The notes beneath the pieces are model-generated. The model was not told where the DNA came from, did not search any database, and saw only the letters and a program-made list of their open reading frames with translations. The position numbers were made by a program, and so were the translations under genes. DNA of 64,000 nt, from contig JAQQWL010000011.1 in assembly GCA_038363925.1 (NCBI GenBank), positions 9,052,001 through 9,116,000 of the forward strand, read 5' to 3'. The stretch's first letter is position 1. Each line of letters begins with the position of its first letter. The DNA is from Apiospora phragmitis. Lineage: Eukaryota > Ascomycota > Sordariomycetes > Amphisphaeriales > Apiosporaceae. Shown piece by piece: positions 13,001 through 25,958 of this stretch.

Positions 13001-14514
13001 ACGTCTGAAACTGGCTGCACTAAGGTTGGTCATGTGCATTACATACATCCCACGTATGACTATGGCGGTCATCTTGTCTCTGCTTCGAGCCTGGGCCAAC
13101 ATGGTGTGAGGTGCTCTCTGCTTGGCTTGGGAGCTCTTTCCTCTTCCCCCAGCCACAGAACACAGAACGCAGAACACAGAACAGTCCTGTCCTCCAAGCT
13201 TCTACACTTCCCATGTCCACGTGTGCGTTCTCAAGCTGCTAGAGAAGACTCTGCAAGCCTAATCTGCTTTCGTGCTGACAGGCCACGGATTGTGCGATCC
13301 GATGCAGCTGTCGAGTTTACTACATACATACATTGATTCATATTGATAGCCTTAACTGATAGGCACACGCCAAATGAGGCTGCCTGCCTGCCACCTTACT
13401 ACAACTAATAATCACATATATCGGCCGATAAAACTGACATGTTTCCGGGGCGGCGGGCTTGTACTCCGTACCAGAGGTCTTTACTCACAGACCCCCCGTA
13501 CAGCGAACGCCATTGTCCTGTTCAATACTACCCGAATCCACACGGGGAAGATTCAACCATGGATGTGCGCGGCGATGGCTCCAGCAAACCGCCCGGTAAA
13601 GTACTTGTCTGTTTGTCAATCTGCCTGGGCACAACTCTGCTCGCGAGTGCCTCGGGGTGTTGTGCGCTGTTGACTCGACTTTCGTCTGCGGCCAGTCAGC
13701 ACAGTACCGAATCAACATGGCCTATTACTCGGACAACCTCGAGGTCGAAATTTTCAATATGACGCCCGGCTGTACACATTGCCCGCTAAGACTTTGCAAT
13801 GCAACCTCTTAAGGCTGACTGGGACTACCTGCCAACTTTTTCCTTCAGCCGAAAACTTTGGGGAGATCACACCGATTATGCCAGGTCACAATGCCACTTG
13901 AGATGGTAAGCAAGCCCCTTGAAAGATCTATGGGACCGCTACCCGCACCGCAGGTAACATCTTACCTTCGTTAGTGCTGCGAAAGCGCCGCTGGTCCCTC
14001 ATCGGGGGGGACTCGCCACGCGCGATGCCCCGAGATTGACAATATTGGCCCTTTGATAAGATGCATATGTATGCCAACTCCGGCACCTTTCGCCCCATTC
14101 ATCGTAAAGCCGAAAGCACTCAAGAACGCCAAGTCGGTACGATTCGACTGAAATCAGCGATCTGTGAAAGAGGTTTATCGTCGTCCCCATCGTGGCAGGG
14201 CCCCTTCCCGGAAAGCTGGTTTTTACTCTGTTGTAAAACACCCAACCCACATACAGGGGCTCTCAATTTGGTGGAACCCACTTTGCGAGAGTCTGATGAG
14301 ACATCTGGCGTCGATGAGGGATACAGTTTCGAAGAGCCATGGCTCTACGCTGCGGCGCGACAGGTTCCCTAAGGGGTTGTTTCTTCAACTGCAACACTCC
14401 CATCTGGGCCTTACCTGTTCCTGAAAAAGGTGGCAGTGACAGCTGAGCAAGGGTACGGGCCCTGCAATATTCGTTCGGCGATAGCCCGGTTCTCATTCAC
14501 ATCCGTCGATAGAG

Positions 14515-14532
14515 GTCGTCGTCGTCGTCGTC
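14515..14532. repeat. GTC triplet microsatellite, six units
   Basis: Six perfect GTC units in a region without a supported gene. There is no evidence that it encodes an amino-acid run. Confidence 0.8.
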
Positions 14533-16621
14533 GCCCACTACCCCTGGCACAACGGTGCACCGCATACTTGACCAATGGCCGTTGCGCTAATTGCCGCGAA
14601 AACTTAGAGCGTAGCAGTCGGTCGGGCGCCCACTCCGGAATCCATTCTCAGTCGGGCTACTGCTTGCGAAGTATTGAATACTTGCATCGTAGGGTTGCAT
14701 GGCGGCATTAGAAAAGCGCTTCCCTTCTTCCCTCCAAGGCCTAGGGCAGGGCTTGCACTGACCGACAACCTTGTGGCTGATTGCTGATTGCTGTTTGTGG
14801 GGAGAGGGATGCCTTTCCAGTTGCCCATGCGCCGATTTGTCGGATATCAGTGAACGTATCTACACACCTGGGCTACCCACAGGACACTATCTCGGATTCA
14901 TACCATGTCGGCGCCTTTATTGACCCATCTGCGTTACAATTGCGACGCTGTATACAGTGACAGGACTTTTATTGAATATTGTCAACCACTGACTAAGAGG
15001 CGCTGCTGCATTGTTGATCAATAGGGGTATGCAGCTCGCGCGCCGAGTTCTCGTGGCTTCGGAATGCAGCCGTCTGCTGCTGAGAGGCTTCCTCAGGCGC
15101 GACACGCCCGAGGCCCTGGTTCTCTCTCACCCAAGTACATACATATCTAAACCTAATCTTGGCAGCCCTTCAGTCTCATCTATCTTTGATCGACGGGGAC
15201 CGTCCCCCTGCTGACGACGACTGGTATGATTTCCGGTATAAACTTTGGTTTCCGTCGCCTTAATGTTTCAGGGCGGATCCCCGCGCTACGGTTCACAGCA
15301 CCCTGCACCGGCGCCCTCGTCTCAACACACGGCCGCCTCCAACGCCGAACCGACTCCTGCACCCCGTACCTAATATCGGTGCCGCTATACACATTGTCAG
15401 CGTGCCAGTAACCAGATTTGCCACTGGAGTGGACTTGTTGGACGATAACGACGACAACGGTGAGCCTTTGAGCGCAAAGTTGTTCGTGTTCGGAGTCTTC
15501 CATGTAGGATTTTCCCGGGAATTACATCATAATGCCACGGTCAAGCACCAGCACAGCCTCTCCGGACCGCCGATCACTGCCTTTTCCTTCACCATATCCG
15601 CTCCCGGGAACACCAAGCCAAAAGCCAATTAACCCGCGCCGAAAATCTCAGGGTCCCTCCCCCCAATGAAGGGTCCAAGCATGAATCTATTGAATCTTCG
15701 TCCGTTCCCAACCCTGGCCGCAGCCTTCTCGAAGCCGCCTGGAAGCACCACATCCCGCATGCAATGCGACCCTGACGGCCGCTTGGCGAGTCAAAAACAT
15801 CAGATTCCCATTCATGTACCAAGCCCGACCGTCGGCTCCGGGGCGTGCAGGTGGCAGGTTTGTTTCCCATCGCAATGCAAATATCTAGATTCGGAAAATA
15901 AAACCGAACAGGTGGCAGAGATCGGCACTGCGCTACGCTGGGTGATCCAGGCAAAACAGGCACGCCCCAGATATTACGCAAGCTCTGATTGCTCACCACG
16001 ACACCGAGTGACGTATGCAATGGCTGTAATTCCGTGAGTTTTTCTATTTTCAACCCCATTCTCAGGCGTGCGCGCATATGCAGAGACGCACACCACACAC
16101 ATCCCTACGAGCCCCCCATTTCCTGTCGGCCAGTGCCAGGGCCCTATCCCCAAATCCCATATTACCGTAGAGGACTTGCAGCAAGGACCCCTGAACCCTT
16201 ATTACATACCGACTGACACGGGACGTCCAAGTGGCGATAGCTGTGCTATAGTTAGCAGTGCATATATACTACCACATCAATGCCAATACTACCACTCTCA
16301 ATGCCATGCCGTCGCAGCGAGTCACGCGCGCGCCCCGGCACCTGTTTGCAGATCCCCGCGTTTATCAGGGGACATTTGTCGCCATCGAGCTCGTGTTCGA
16401 GATTTCTTCCATTCCCAATCAAACCCTCCGACCTGTCACTGCAACTGTAGATCAATGGATCATGCGCCGAAGTACGCATGGAAGCAGCAGTGAAAGGTAA
16501 GTAAATAGACAGCCGTAAATGCGACCGAGTCAAGCAACAAGTGCCGCCGGTAGATGTAGGTAAGATGACACACAAAAGTGGGAGGGTGGAGGAGGGGTGG
16601 GAGGATCAATCTCACGATGGT

Positions 16622-16663
16622 ATACCATACATACATACGTACGTACGTACCATACCATACCAT
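16622..16663. repeat. ATAC/GTAC/CCATA microsatellite
   Basis: A short compound repeat of CATA, CGTA and CCATA units. It contains self-complementary ACGTACGTACGT and could form a small hairpin. No gene surrounds it. Confidence 0.75.
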
Positions 16664-19600
16664 GCCCACCCCCATGAGGAGAATTCTGCTGGCGTTGCAA
16701 TAGCCACTCGAGAGGTTCCAGTAGCCTATCGGTGTCTTCGCCGAGTCAGACAGTGATCGACGTCGGTGTTCGGTATCGTGGCCCGAAGAAGGCTGCTTCA
16801 GGTTGGGGATTCGTAAGCCCTTCTCGTGTTGAACTTGGCAGTTAGCATCGCGAAAGGTGATCATCGGCCCTATACGATGCAGCCATAGGCGGGAGGTGTT
16901 TGCATCAAACGCCGGCAAGCCGCATTATACCGAGAGAATGGGCGACGAGGTTGTATTCTATATCTCCGTCTCCCTGGTAGGGAGGAGTAAGGAGGAGCAA
17001 GAAGGATGGGGGACCGGGGTAACATGGCGTTCGATGCCTGGGAATGGAGCGTTGCAGTGAGGGGGCCGAAACACTCTCGAAGGTCTCAGGAAGAGAGAGC
17101 CCCCTCCCGCCATGCTGCTGGTGCTTGCATTGCCGAGCAGCTTAGAGAGGTTGCCGTCGACGACGATGTTGCTCTGCAACAGGCGGTGACCGCCGGGATG
17201 TCACCTCGTTGGCGCTCGTTGTGACCTCGGGCGTCTCTGACAGCCATCCGAACAACATCATATTGGGCACTCCCACATACGCTTGCATGGAGTAAGTGCA
17301 TAGTGGCGGTTGGTCTAACTACTATTCGAAATGCGCTATCATGCGCATGACATCAGAGCTCGTCTGTTGCTCGATAGGGTAGACTATTCACGGCAGCCGG
17401 TTCACCACATACTAGTATGCTCTCCTATAGCGTTTTTGATATCGTTCAGTACCATGGGTACCTCGAAGCGCTACTGCCTCGGTCAGCTCTGCTTCGAGAA
17501 GTCTGGCTATACAAATTCGCTGGTGGAAGGACTTGAGAGTAATCAAGGCTTCCAGGGCTAATGAGATAGCTCCAGATCCTTTGGTTGATGCGGAAGAGGT
17601 CGGGTCTGAACGGACCTCTTTACGGTCGCTTATTTTCTTTCTGTTACAAGTTCACGATAGCTTCAGTAAAGAGTCATTCAAAGTTCTATGTTCCCCAGCA
17701 AATATTTTATACGGGGCTGATCCACGCCAAGGTTACGTTGGAAAAGGGGCATAGCTGAGTAAGGTGCATACACCCCTCTTGCCTTTCTAGAACATATTGA
17801 ATTCCAGACATCTGCTTGCTTGGGTTCGATTGCAGGGTTTAGAGAAGAATGAATCGAATGCTTCGCGAGGGGGCGCGGAAATCTGAGCCGAGGGAGATCG
17901 ATGTGAGGAACGGAGAAAATCCCGCTCATCAAAACCGGAACCATGGACCACCGACCTCATTGGCCGTGAACAGCAATTTGCTACTCCTCTTCCCCAGAGC
18001 AGATACTACCCTTTTCCCTGTTTGGGAAGAACACTTGAGCTCTGCACCTGGACGAGATTGCAACCCTTGCCCAGCCTCTCTGCCTGGGCCGGTCAGACGG
18101 GGGCAGGCCGCCACTCTTTCTGCTCCGCTCGCCAGCATCGGTAATCCTCGTGGCCGACGACGATTCGCTCGATATAGCCTTATTCCCGGCCAAGTTCCGG
18201 TCGACTGCCTGGAAAATATCGTATGGCAAACCAAGCTTCATGTTGTAGCGCCAGCAGACAGCATTGAAAGTGCCTAGGTATATAATAGACTTCATTTAGG
18301 ACCAGTATATTGAGAAGAGCTATATATGGATCCCTTTACGTGACGGTTCCAACTCTAGCCTGAACTCTGGCGCCGAGCGATGCTACGAGACAATAAGAAG
18401 ACAAATGTCGTTGCCAGAGCTAGCGACTCAGCCAATACGGGATGCTACGCAGCCATGGCCAGGTCTGCAAGCACTGGTCGCGAAGAACGGACAAGAGCAT
18501 GGGAAGGGTTTGAGTGAATTTACGGGTTGGTAGTCAATCGAGCATGGAGTGAGAGACCTGGGGTTCTCAAACCCCTTTTCCTGAGAGCTAGCTCCTGCTT
18601 TGATGGGCTGTGAGATAGGAAGCCCGCCCCTTGATTGCTCTCTGGGGCGTAGAGCTGCTCATCTCGTCCAAAGCGGTGTCTTGATTCAACCTTCTACTAC
18701 TTTGAAGCCCGTGATATGTTCATGGCCTTGCTTGGGCAGGATGTCCGTCCAAACGGGCCATTGGTCTGTAATAGTTCCCCCGCCCCTTTTTGTTTTTAGC
18801 ATGGTTGGATATAGCTTTCCGGATACTCATCCCTCCAGCTACTGCGAAGTACATGTGCTACTGGAATGTACAGTAACAATACGGAAGGATTTGTGAACAG
18901 ATGCCTAGACTGACCGGAAACAGCCTGAGTTCGGAGTTGGACAGTTAACAGCGAGCTTCTGAGCAGCAAGCAAGGTGAGGACTCAAAGCTGCTCTTGGGA
19001 CGTACTCTCTTTCCTGACCTGACAATGAAGGACGGCAGGATATCAAGCAAAGGGTCATGTTTGGTAATAATGAGTATGATAATAACAAGAGGATGCTTTT
19101 GTTCCACGGTTACAGTTTGTTCTCATTACTTAGCATAATCCTACTTTCTTTTAGAGCCCCTTCTATTTCCCCTTTTTCTCCATCTACAAGAATAACCGTT
19201 GAGTTGCAGTACGGTTAACGTATCATGTCTAGAAACGAGGTGTTTTTGAGCCTTCCATATTGTGACCAGGAGATGAGCCCCTAAATGGGGCTCATGTCTT
19301 GCCCTTGCAATGGTCCGTCGTGGGTGAGAGGGTAGCATCATCAATCTCCGAGGGCCTCTGCTTGCCATCTACTCTTCTCAAAAAGGGTTTATAACCCCGA
19401 GAAAAGGTCGATTTCTGGGTTGCTCTCCGTATGTTGATGCTACCTGGATAAAATTCTTGTTCCCCCTTGTAACTCGGAATCGATGGCAAGTCGGCTACCT
19501 AGGGAGGCTGGCCATAGTAGCCGAGAATGTTCGCCTTCACCAAGTGAATTTCCATAGATGGGCGAAATAATGAACAAAGAAAGGCCTTGTACAACCATTC

Positions 19601-19890
19601 CAGATGAGACGGCAATTTTCCGTCCACCCTAAACATAAAGGAATCTATCAAATACATGCATGCCCCCTGATTAGAGGCTGATTTGTAATTGCATATTCCA
19701 CTTTGGACATCAATACCCAGGGACTTCTTTCTGTGCCACCAAAGGGCTTGTATGAAGAGGCAGCTACAGGATATGGGACCAATGGAGCGGGCGAAGCAGG
19801 TGTCTAACGATCTGTCTTGAACATCACGACGGCCATGTTTGGTCTTTTGCACCTGGGAAACCTGCCAAAAAAAGATGAAAGGAAATCGCG

Positions 19891-19973
19891 TGCCCAGGAC
19901 TGGGATCGAACCAGTGTCTGCCCTTTACTCCATGAGCAATTAACTGCTGCTTTACCATTAAGCTAAACAGGTC
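19891..19973 (-). tRNA. tRNA-like sequence, probably a degenerate tRNA
   Basis: Read on the minus strand, this has a clean A box (TAGCTTAATGG) and B box (GGTTCGATCCC) at tRNA spacing. The D stem (GCTT/AAGC) is perfect, as is the five-base-pair T stem (ACTGG/CCAGT). The acceptor stem pairs poorly: ACCTGTT against CCTGGGC gives about four of seven pairs including wobbles. I cannot build a standard anticodon stem and loop, even allowing an intron. The sequence may therefore be a tRNA relic or a tRNA-derived retroposon head. I do not assign an amino acid. Confidence 0.4.
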
Positions 19974-21158
19974 TTCTTTGCTAGTCTTGTCAGATGATAG
20001 TCGGTAGTCACCTCGTCTGATCTCATATGGCTGGTTATCCTTATTATTTCTATGTTTGTTGCCGATGCCGGTAAGGCATGCCTGCCCGATGCTGTTGCTG
20101 TGTGGAAGGTCTCAGGCATGGGCGAGTGATGCTAGAGGAAGCTGCAGTCACGATGGTGATAAGGCTCACCCCCTCCTTTCCTACTACCCCGTTACAAGCA
20201 CCAGAGCATACATCCCCTTCCTGAATCAAGTAAAAACTCTCTTTCCTAGAGCTATGATCTTGGAGAGATAAGGAACCCTAGGCACTCCTCTGTAATAATC
20301 ACACTTCACTCGTCATGGGAAGCACTCTACTTGTGCTCCTCTGCACATGAAACCAAAGGGTGCGTCTTTTCACATCATAGGCGTGATAGTGACATACACT
20401 CACCTGCGAGACGGCCTAGCTGCTACCCCTGAGATCTTTTGCTAGGTAGAGCGTATGGATAACTAAACTATCGACCGAGATAGGGGCGACCTAATGACAA
20501 TAATGTAACGGCGCCAATAGAAGTAGCATAGTAAACTTAGATCGTCCCGAGGCAAGTAAGAAAAAAAAAAAAAGAAAAGAAAATATAGAACCTCCAGATC
20601 ATGTCAGCCCCTTATTTGTCTTCTCTGACACAACTCCATGAGGAACGTAACTTATCGCCCTTCGTATTTCATATACGATCAGCTGTAACAAAATACGCCT
20701 TGGTTGATTAGTGCACTCCCAGAGAGCTTAAGTCGAACTCGAGCTGGCCTGTTGTTCTTGATGCAAGTCGCCTCGCAGTTGAGTGAGAACTGCCTGCGGT
20801 TAGGGGTAGCCTCCCTCCCCGACCATGACCAGCATCTCGCTCTCCCCAGGTATGAGGACCACGAAACATATCCCACACTCATTTCATAAAGGGAAACGTT
20901 GTGATTATGGTAAGTATATAAAACAAACAGTGTTCTTGTGCTTCGAGTTCCAACCGACTAAGGACCCTCCCCTCTATATGCTTGGACAGAAAATCAAACG
21001 CCAATCAATCAGCTCAATCTGCTACCAGCTACCGGCCAGCCACAGTAAATAAGATGCAAATGACCATGTGTCCTTTCAAACCCAGAAGACAAAAAAAAAA
21101 AAGAGACAATGAGAAACGAAAGGTCGCCATGAGTTGGAGTATGAGGCTCGATGTAAGG

Positions 21159-23005
21159 TTACGTCTGCGTTGTCGTTGTTGTTGCGTGTGCGTTGTGTAT
21201 CTCATCCATGTCCGTCCCGAACCAACCATCTAATATCCCGGGTCTACGTAAGTCCTTCTGTCTGGTCGGAAACGCTTCTAATCCTTCGCATGAGTTCTGC
21301 TTACCGTACTGTTCGCCAAAGTAGGTAGGTTTCGAGATGCCCTCCAAGCTCCAGTCGCCCTTCTGTATCCTCTCGAGAACTTCGCGTCCCTTCTCGCTAA
21401 GTTCAGGCTTGCCGCCCTTATCCGTGACCTGGCTGAAGAACATTGGCTGCCACGTCACCTGGTTCTTCTCCCGCTCTCTCGCTTTCTCTCTCTGCTTCTC
21501 CTCAAGCTCCTGCTTTACGGTTGTCGCCTTTGAGAACTGTTTGGAGTGGATGGCTTGGGTCACGCCATCCCACAAGGTCAACGACTCATTCTCGGCCTGC
21601 TTTTCCATTGGCGGCAGGTTCTTGGGTGCCATTTCTAGTGGGTTCAAATCGATGATAACTGTTTGCTTCTCCGGCGGGTGCGAGTCCTAAACGGCAGGTT
21701 AGCGATCAGGGGGGCCCAATGAGTCAGCGAACGTGAATGGGGCACATACCACTGGCTTGGGGCCATGCGTGAAGACGATCTTCTCTTTCCAGTTGCCAGC
21801 AAGTCTCACCAAGACATCCTTATCCGGCACATCCTTGATACGTGTCTTGTCGTCCTTGTCGGGGTCGTATCTGAACATAACGCCTTCGACCTTGTTCTGA
21901 GCCCGGCCTAACCAGCCATCTTCGAGGTATTGCAGGATAACCTTTATCTTTGTCTTGGGGCAGGTGACGAACGCTGCCTCGCCAACACTGACGCTAAGCG
22001 AGCCGCGAAGGATACCTCCCAGATGCGCCGCAGGGTGTGTAAGCTGGTACGTCTCGTTGTCGCGTTTCTCGAGGGTGATGAAGATGCCCAGGTTGTGCTC
22101 GCCAGGGGCAACTTTGATTGTAGTACCAGTGAACTTGGCGGAAATCTGATCGTAGCCTCGGGCGTGGACGCCCTTCTCGGGGCAGCTGATATAAAAAGCA
22201 CTGACGGGAGGGTGGTGCGAAGTCTGCTCTGTCAGGTAGGCGATGCGTGTCGTGCCCGAAGTCGGGTTCTCCGACATGGGAGGAACGGATACTGTGGAAG
22301 CAGCCGACGAGATAACGCCCTTGCCTGACTTGACGGACGATGCGCTACTAAGGTTGCCGGCCGCAGAGGCAGAAGGAGAGTTGATAGGGGGAGCATTGTT
22401 CTCGGCATCCCATGTACACCTGAAGAACTCGCCGAGACATGAGTTGTATGGCTTGCAGGGCTTTCCCTTGACGTATTTTAAGTCCTTGGTGAACCAGAAG
22501 CGCAGCACCTCCAGCATGCGGTCGACGGGTTCGTCGGCGGTGCCTATCGCGGCAAAGGCATTGGGGACATCGAGATAAGTCCAGTATTCGAGATTCGGTC
22601 TCGGCTCGAGAAGTTGAGAGGGTAGGGAGAATCGAACAGCTGCCAGATCGGCGACACCGATGAATCTGGGACATCGGGATACGTTAGTCTCGGATTTCAC
22701 AGAGTTGTACCGTTTGCCGTAGCGACACGGCGTTGTGTAGGAAAAGTATCATGTTGCCGGGAGGCTGTCTGTGAATAGTGTCCGTCATCGGCTCTGCACC
22801 CCCGCGCAAGAAAGATGGCTTGCTAGGGGCTGCTGGGCGGTGAAGCTATTTGAGATAGGCAGGCAGTCGCGCAAGTGGAAAGGGGAGGTATGGGTAAAAG
22901 CAGAGCGCAAGCTGACCTTCTCAGAATGCCGATAAAAGTCCTCAGCTTCCCGCTGTCGTTCTGAGGAATATCCTCGTTCATAGTTTCGGAGGGTGCTGAC
23001 GCCAT
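21159..23005 (-). CDS. Oxysterol-binding protein homologue (Kes1/Osh type)
   Basis: A cytosolic, PH-domain-free ORD protein of the Osh4/Kes1 class. The family exchanges sterol and phosphatidylinositol 4-phosphate between membranes. Exon 1 is 23005-22917, starting MASAPSETMNED. Exon 2 is 22665-21750 and exon 3 starts at 21686. Introns are 22916-22666 (GTCAGC...CAG) and 21749-21687 (GTATGT...TAG), both keeping frame (GILRRFIGVADL; GPKPVDSHPPEKQ). The family fingerprint EQTSHHPPVSAF is present, as are LLEPRPNLEYWTYLD, CLGEFFRC and the C-terminal TWQPMFF region. Ser-rich spacer residues separate the conserved blocks. The 3' end is uncertain. Without further splicing the protein is about 510 residues, ending at 21159. 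A donor-like GTAAGC at 21304 and an acceptor at 21244 would instead end it at 21230, about 466 residues, though no good branch site is visible. Confidence 0.92.
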
Positions 23006-24594
23006 GATAATCGACCCGGCAGCAGAGTGGATGGGTGCTTGGCGAGTTCGACTCGGCGGCTGATCAAGTCAAAAACACAGAATGATGCTTCAAATAGTAC
23101 ACAAAAAAACCCGAGCGCAGGCCGGTCGGAAGTTGCGTCTCGTTTGATGCAATCAAAGTAGCCGTGGTAGTCTTTGATTGATCGTAAATGAAGGGGAAAA
23201 AGGCAGGGTTGACAGCTCGACTCGCGGATAGCGGAGATACTTTGAAGGAAGATGTGACGTTAGCGCCTGCCCCTCGATAAGCAACAATTCTTTCCTCCCT
23301 CCAGTCCGTCCCCAGAAGTGCCTAGGACAGACAGTGCAAGTGCAGGCACCTTAACCTTAGGCTTCAATAGGACTGGTGGTGTTTCGTGGCCTGCCAAGTC
23401 TTTTATTGCCAGCATTTAAGCTCACCTTTTTCTGTCTTGCCCCTACTACTGCTTCTCAACAGCCGAGTATCCGCCGTGCATGCAACACAATGCGACGCAA
23501 CGTAAAGTCCAAGAATAGACCTTCTGATCTGGTCTGGATGAGGAAGGATAAGAACTGAATTGAAAAAAGAAGGAGGGAAGATAAGAAAGCCTGGTGATCA
23601 ATTAATCAGTGGTTGAGACACGGGACACGGATGGATGGCTGATCAACTGACCTTATGCCTTATCGTCCGCCCTTCTGCCCGTCGGAAAGGTTATTAGTTC
23701 GTTTCAGTCACAGTGTGCAGTGTCCAGAAATGTCGAGGGGCTTTGAGGTCGTCGCCGCCCCAGACCCCTCGCTGCCCGTCACCGCCTAACTTATACAGTA
23801 CGAGTTTCTGCCTTTGGGGTGGTTACGGGAAGCAGGAACCCTGCAGATCTCGTCTGGCTGGAGTTAAGGACAGGCAGGACACTCCCGTCTTTTCCCCCTT
23901 CCCCTGTGCCCCTGTGCCTCCCCCATTGGAACCCAAACATCCGCCACTACGACGGTTCTAAACCCGGAAGCCAATCAATGCTCAACGTGGGTCCTCCCAT
24001 TTGACAACAGCATCTCAAATATCGATGTTCGCCAAACTTCGATAGTTCCTCGTATTCATTCAACAATCACAACCTACGCTGTTGCTATCGCATGTCGAGA
24101 ACCTCATTTTTTGAGATGCGGCATGGGAAGGTGGCAGATGACAGCCAAGATATCTATCGCCTCCCAACAAGCACCGTGATGGATGCATGCATGGATGGTC
24201 CCTATCCATGAACTATGTGCAGCTCGCATAGACTTGCTGCGATGCATCTACACCACCACGTTGATGGTCAGACCAATGAGGATGGGAGAATAGCTAACAT
24301 GAGCAAGTTAGCCAACCACTCTTGGCACCTCAGGTCCACCTCTGGATCTACTTGCGCGCGTTTGTTCAAGAAAGAGTAGATGTCAACTGTCTTGTCGCAG
24401 CCTCATGGATCCGGAACCAAACCGGCCTGCCAGGAATGGAATACTCATCATGAAGGGATGTATGTACCCCCGATTCAAATCGTGTTGACTCCAGTATGGT
24501 ATTATATTATTAGATTCGGTATTATAATACCGTCCTGCATGCTCCTACTTTCACCATTGTCTCGATATGCTCACCAATCTCATTACCGTGGGCA
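23006..24594. other. Intergenic region between two minus-strand genes
   Basis: The right part is the 3' flank of the SLATT-domain gene. The left part is the promoter and leader of the oxysterol-binding protein gene. C/T-rich stretches occur around 23,280-23,480 and 23,740-23,940, common in fungal promoters. I see no coding frame with motifs, and no convincing RNA gene. Confidence 0.6.
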
Positions 24595-25958
24595 CTATCG
24601 CGTTGCGGCATCACCGCCTTCCTTGCGGCGTGATTCATGCCCAGGAACCAGGGTATGCAATCCATCGCCCACTACCTGCATCATCTGAGCTTGGCGCTCT
24701 CTGGCCTCGCGCTCGACTCTTTCCTTATGATCTTCAACATCGCGGACAATCGCCTTTTCAAAGCCTCGCATATCATCTTCAAACTGTTTCTTGTGATTAT
24801 CTATATTCTCAGTCACACCGTGAACGCGACCCTGCCCCATAATCTCACATTAGTATCACACCAGTGGAAGTTTGGGTCGCCAGATACGGACCTCTACACC
24901 TTCTTTCAGGTTCTTGACAGTGCTGTCCAGGCCTGTCAGATTGTTGGCGATCCCTTCTAGCTTGGACATGTCGAAGCCGCCGGTCTTGCCTACGTTGGCC
25001 TGCTCCATCCTTCTCGAGTTCGTCACCGAGGTGTAGCCGTCGGGGGTATTGACTTCGATCTCCTCCTTGACATGCGTGTACATCTCCTCGATGGTGTTCA
25101 CCACCTCGTGCACGTCCAGTGTGCAGCCCTCGCGTGAGAAATCGCGTTCGCGTTGCTCGATGTATTCACGGACCTTCTTCCACTAGAGAGCCGTAATCCC
25201 GGATTGTCAGCGCCGAGGAAACGATGCCAAAGCCGCTCTTACTGCACCAGGGGTAATTCAAGAGAGCTACGAACCTCGTTGCCATAGTATTTCAGTCGAC
25301 CAGGAAGACCCGAACCCTTGAGGAAGGTCAGAAAGCCCGCTATTATGGTGTTGATGGCGCCGAATGCGGTGACGGCTTGGCTGCCTGTGCTAGCGGCGCC
25401 CATAGCCGTGATGGCGGCGGCGACAATGATCTGCAGGAAATAGCAGGCATTGATGACGGTCGAAAACACCTAGCAGTCCAACAAGCGAATCTTGAGGGTC
25501 AGCTTTCACACCACAGAATGGCAGAATCCCGATCACTGGCTGACCTTGAAGCTGTCTTTGGACTTTTGCTCCGAATGCACCACGCGCGCGTAGATGCCGA
25601 TGTTGGAAGCCGGGCGCGTGCCTACGGGGTTCTGCTCGGCAAAGCCCAGCCTGGGCGCATCTGTGATGCCCAGCATCAGCCGGAACATGGTGAGCGGATC
25701 GTCGCTCGGGATCACGACGCTCTGGTGATGATGGGTGCCAAGGCCGTTCCCTGCTCCCCCGAGACTCTGCGCGTGTAGGTGCTGGGCGAAGCTATCCCCC
25801 ACGGTCGACGATAGCGTGGCCGACGTTCGCGGCGCGCCGGCAGCAAATGCGGATGGGGCGGGCGCTGCTGTTGCGCTCTCTACGTCTGACTTCATGGCAT
25901 CCTGCCTTGGCTTCCGCTTGAAGATCAGGCGTGATGCGGCTGCTATGAACGAAGCCAT
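24595..25958 (-). CDS. SLATT-domain two-transmembrane protein
   Basis: A fungal SLATT family protein (two-transmembrane domain related to SMODS/SLOG-associated effectors in bacteria). The function of the fungal members is not established. The model has four exons: 25958-25545, 25469-25275, 25182-24892 and 24831-24595, giving about 378 residues. The introns are 75, 92 and 60 bases long and keep frame at every join (DSFKVFSTVINA, YYGNEWKKVREY, KEGVEGRVHGV). The third has a perfect branch-like ATACTAAT. The N-terminus is Ala-rich. The SLATT core runs from about residue 85 (TMFRLMLGITDAPRLGF, GIYARVVHSEQ). Two hydrophobic helices follow (VINACYFLQIIVAAAITAMGA and AFGAINTIIAGFLTFL), then the characteristic LPGRLKYYGNEW. 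The C-terminus is a charged coiled coil (DNHKKQFEDDM, ERVEREARERQAQMM). It is predicted to sit in a membrane with the coiled coil cytosolic. Confidence 0.88.

Larger units (their letters stand above)
6004..21158. other. Gene-poor 15-kb interval
   Basis: I find no convincing gene here. Open frames are mostly under 150 codons, overlap on opposite strands, and lack domain motifs or exon chains. The composition is balanced, so this is not a RIP-degraded island. It contains the microsatellites listed separately, a 32-base A tract, a tRNA-like sequence at 19,891-19,973, and several copies of GTACTCCGTAC or near matches. The left part must include the promoter and 5' untranslated region of the Grainyhead gene. 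Intron-rich small genes or non-coding RNAs could be hidden here and cannot be excluded by eye. Confidence 0.5.

Noticed and set aside
15589..16098. 169-codon minus-strand open frame
   Set aside because: A plus-strand frame of similar size overlaps it, no domain is visible and there is no exon pattern.
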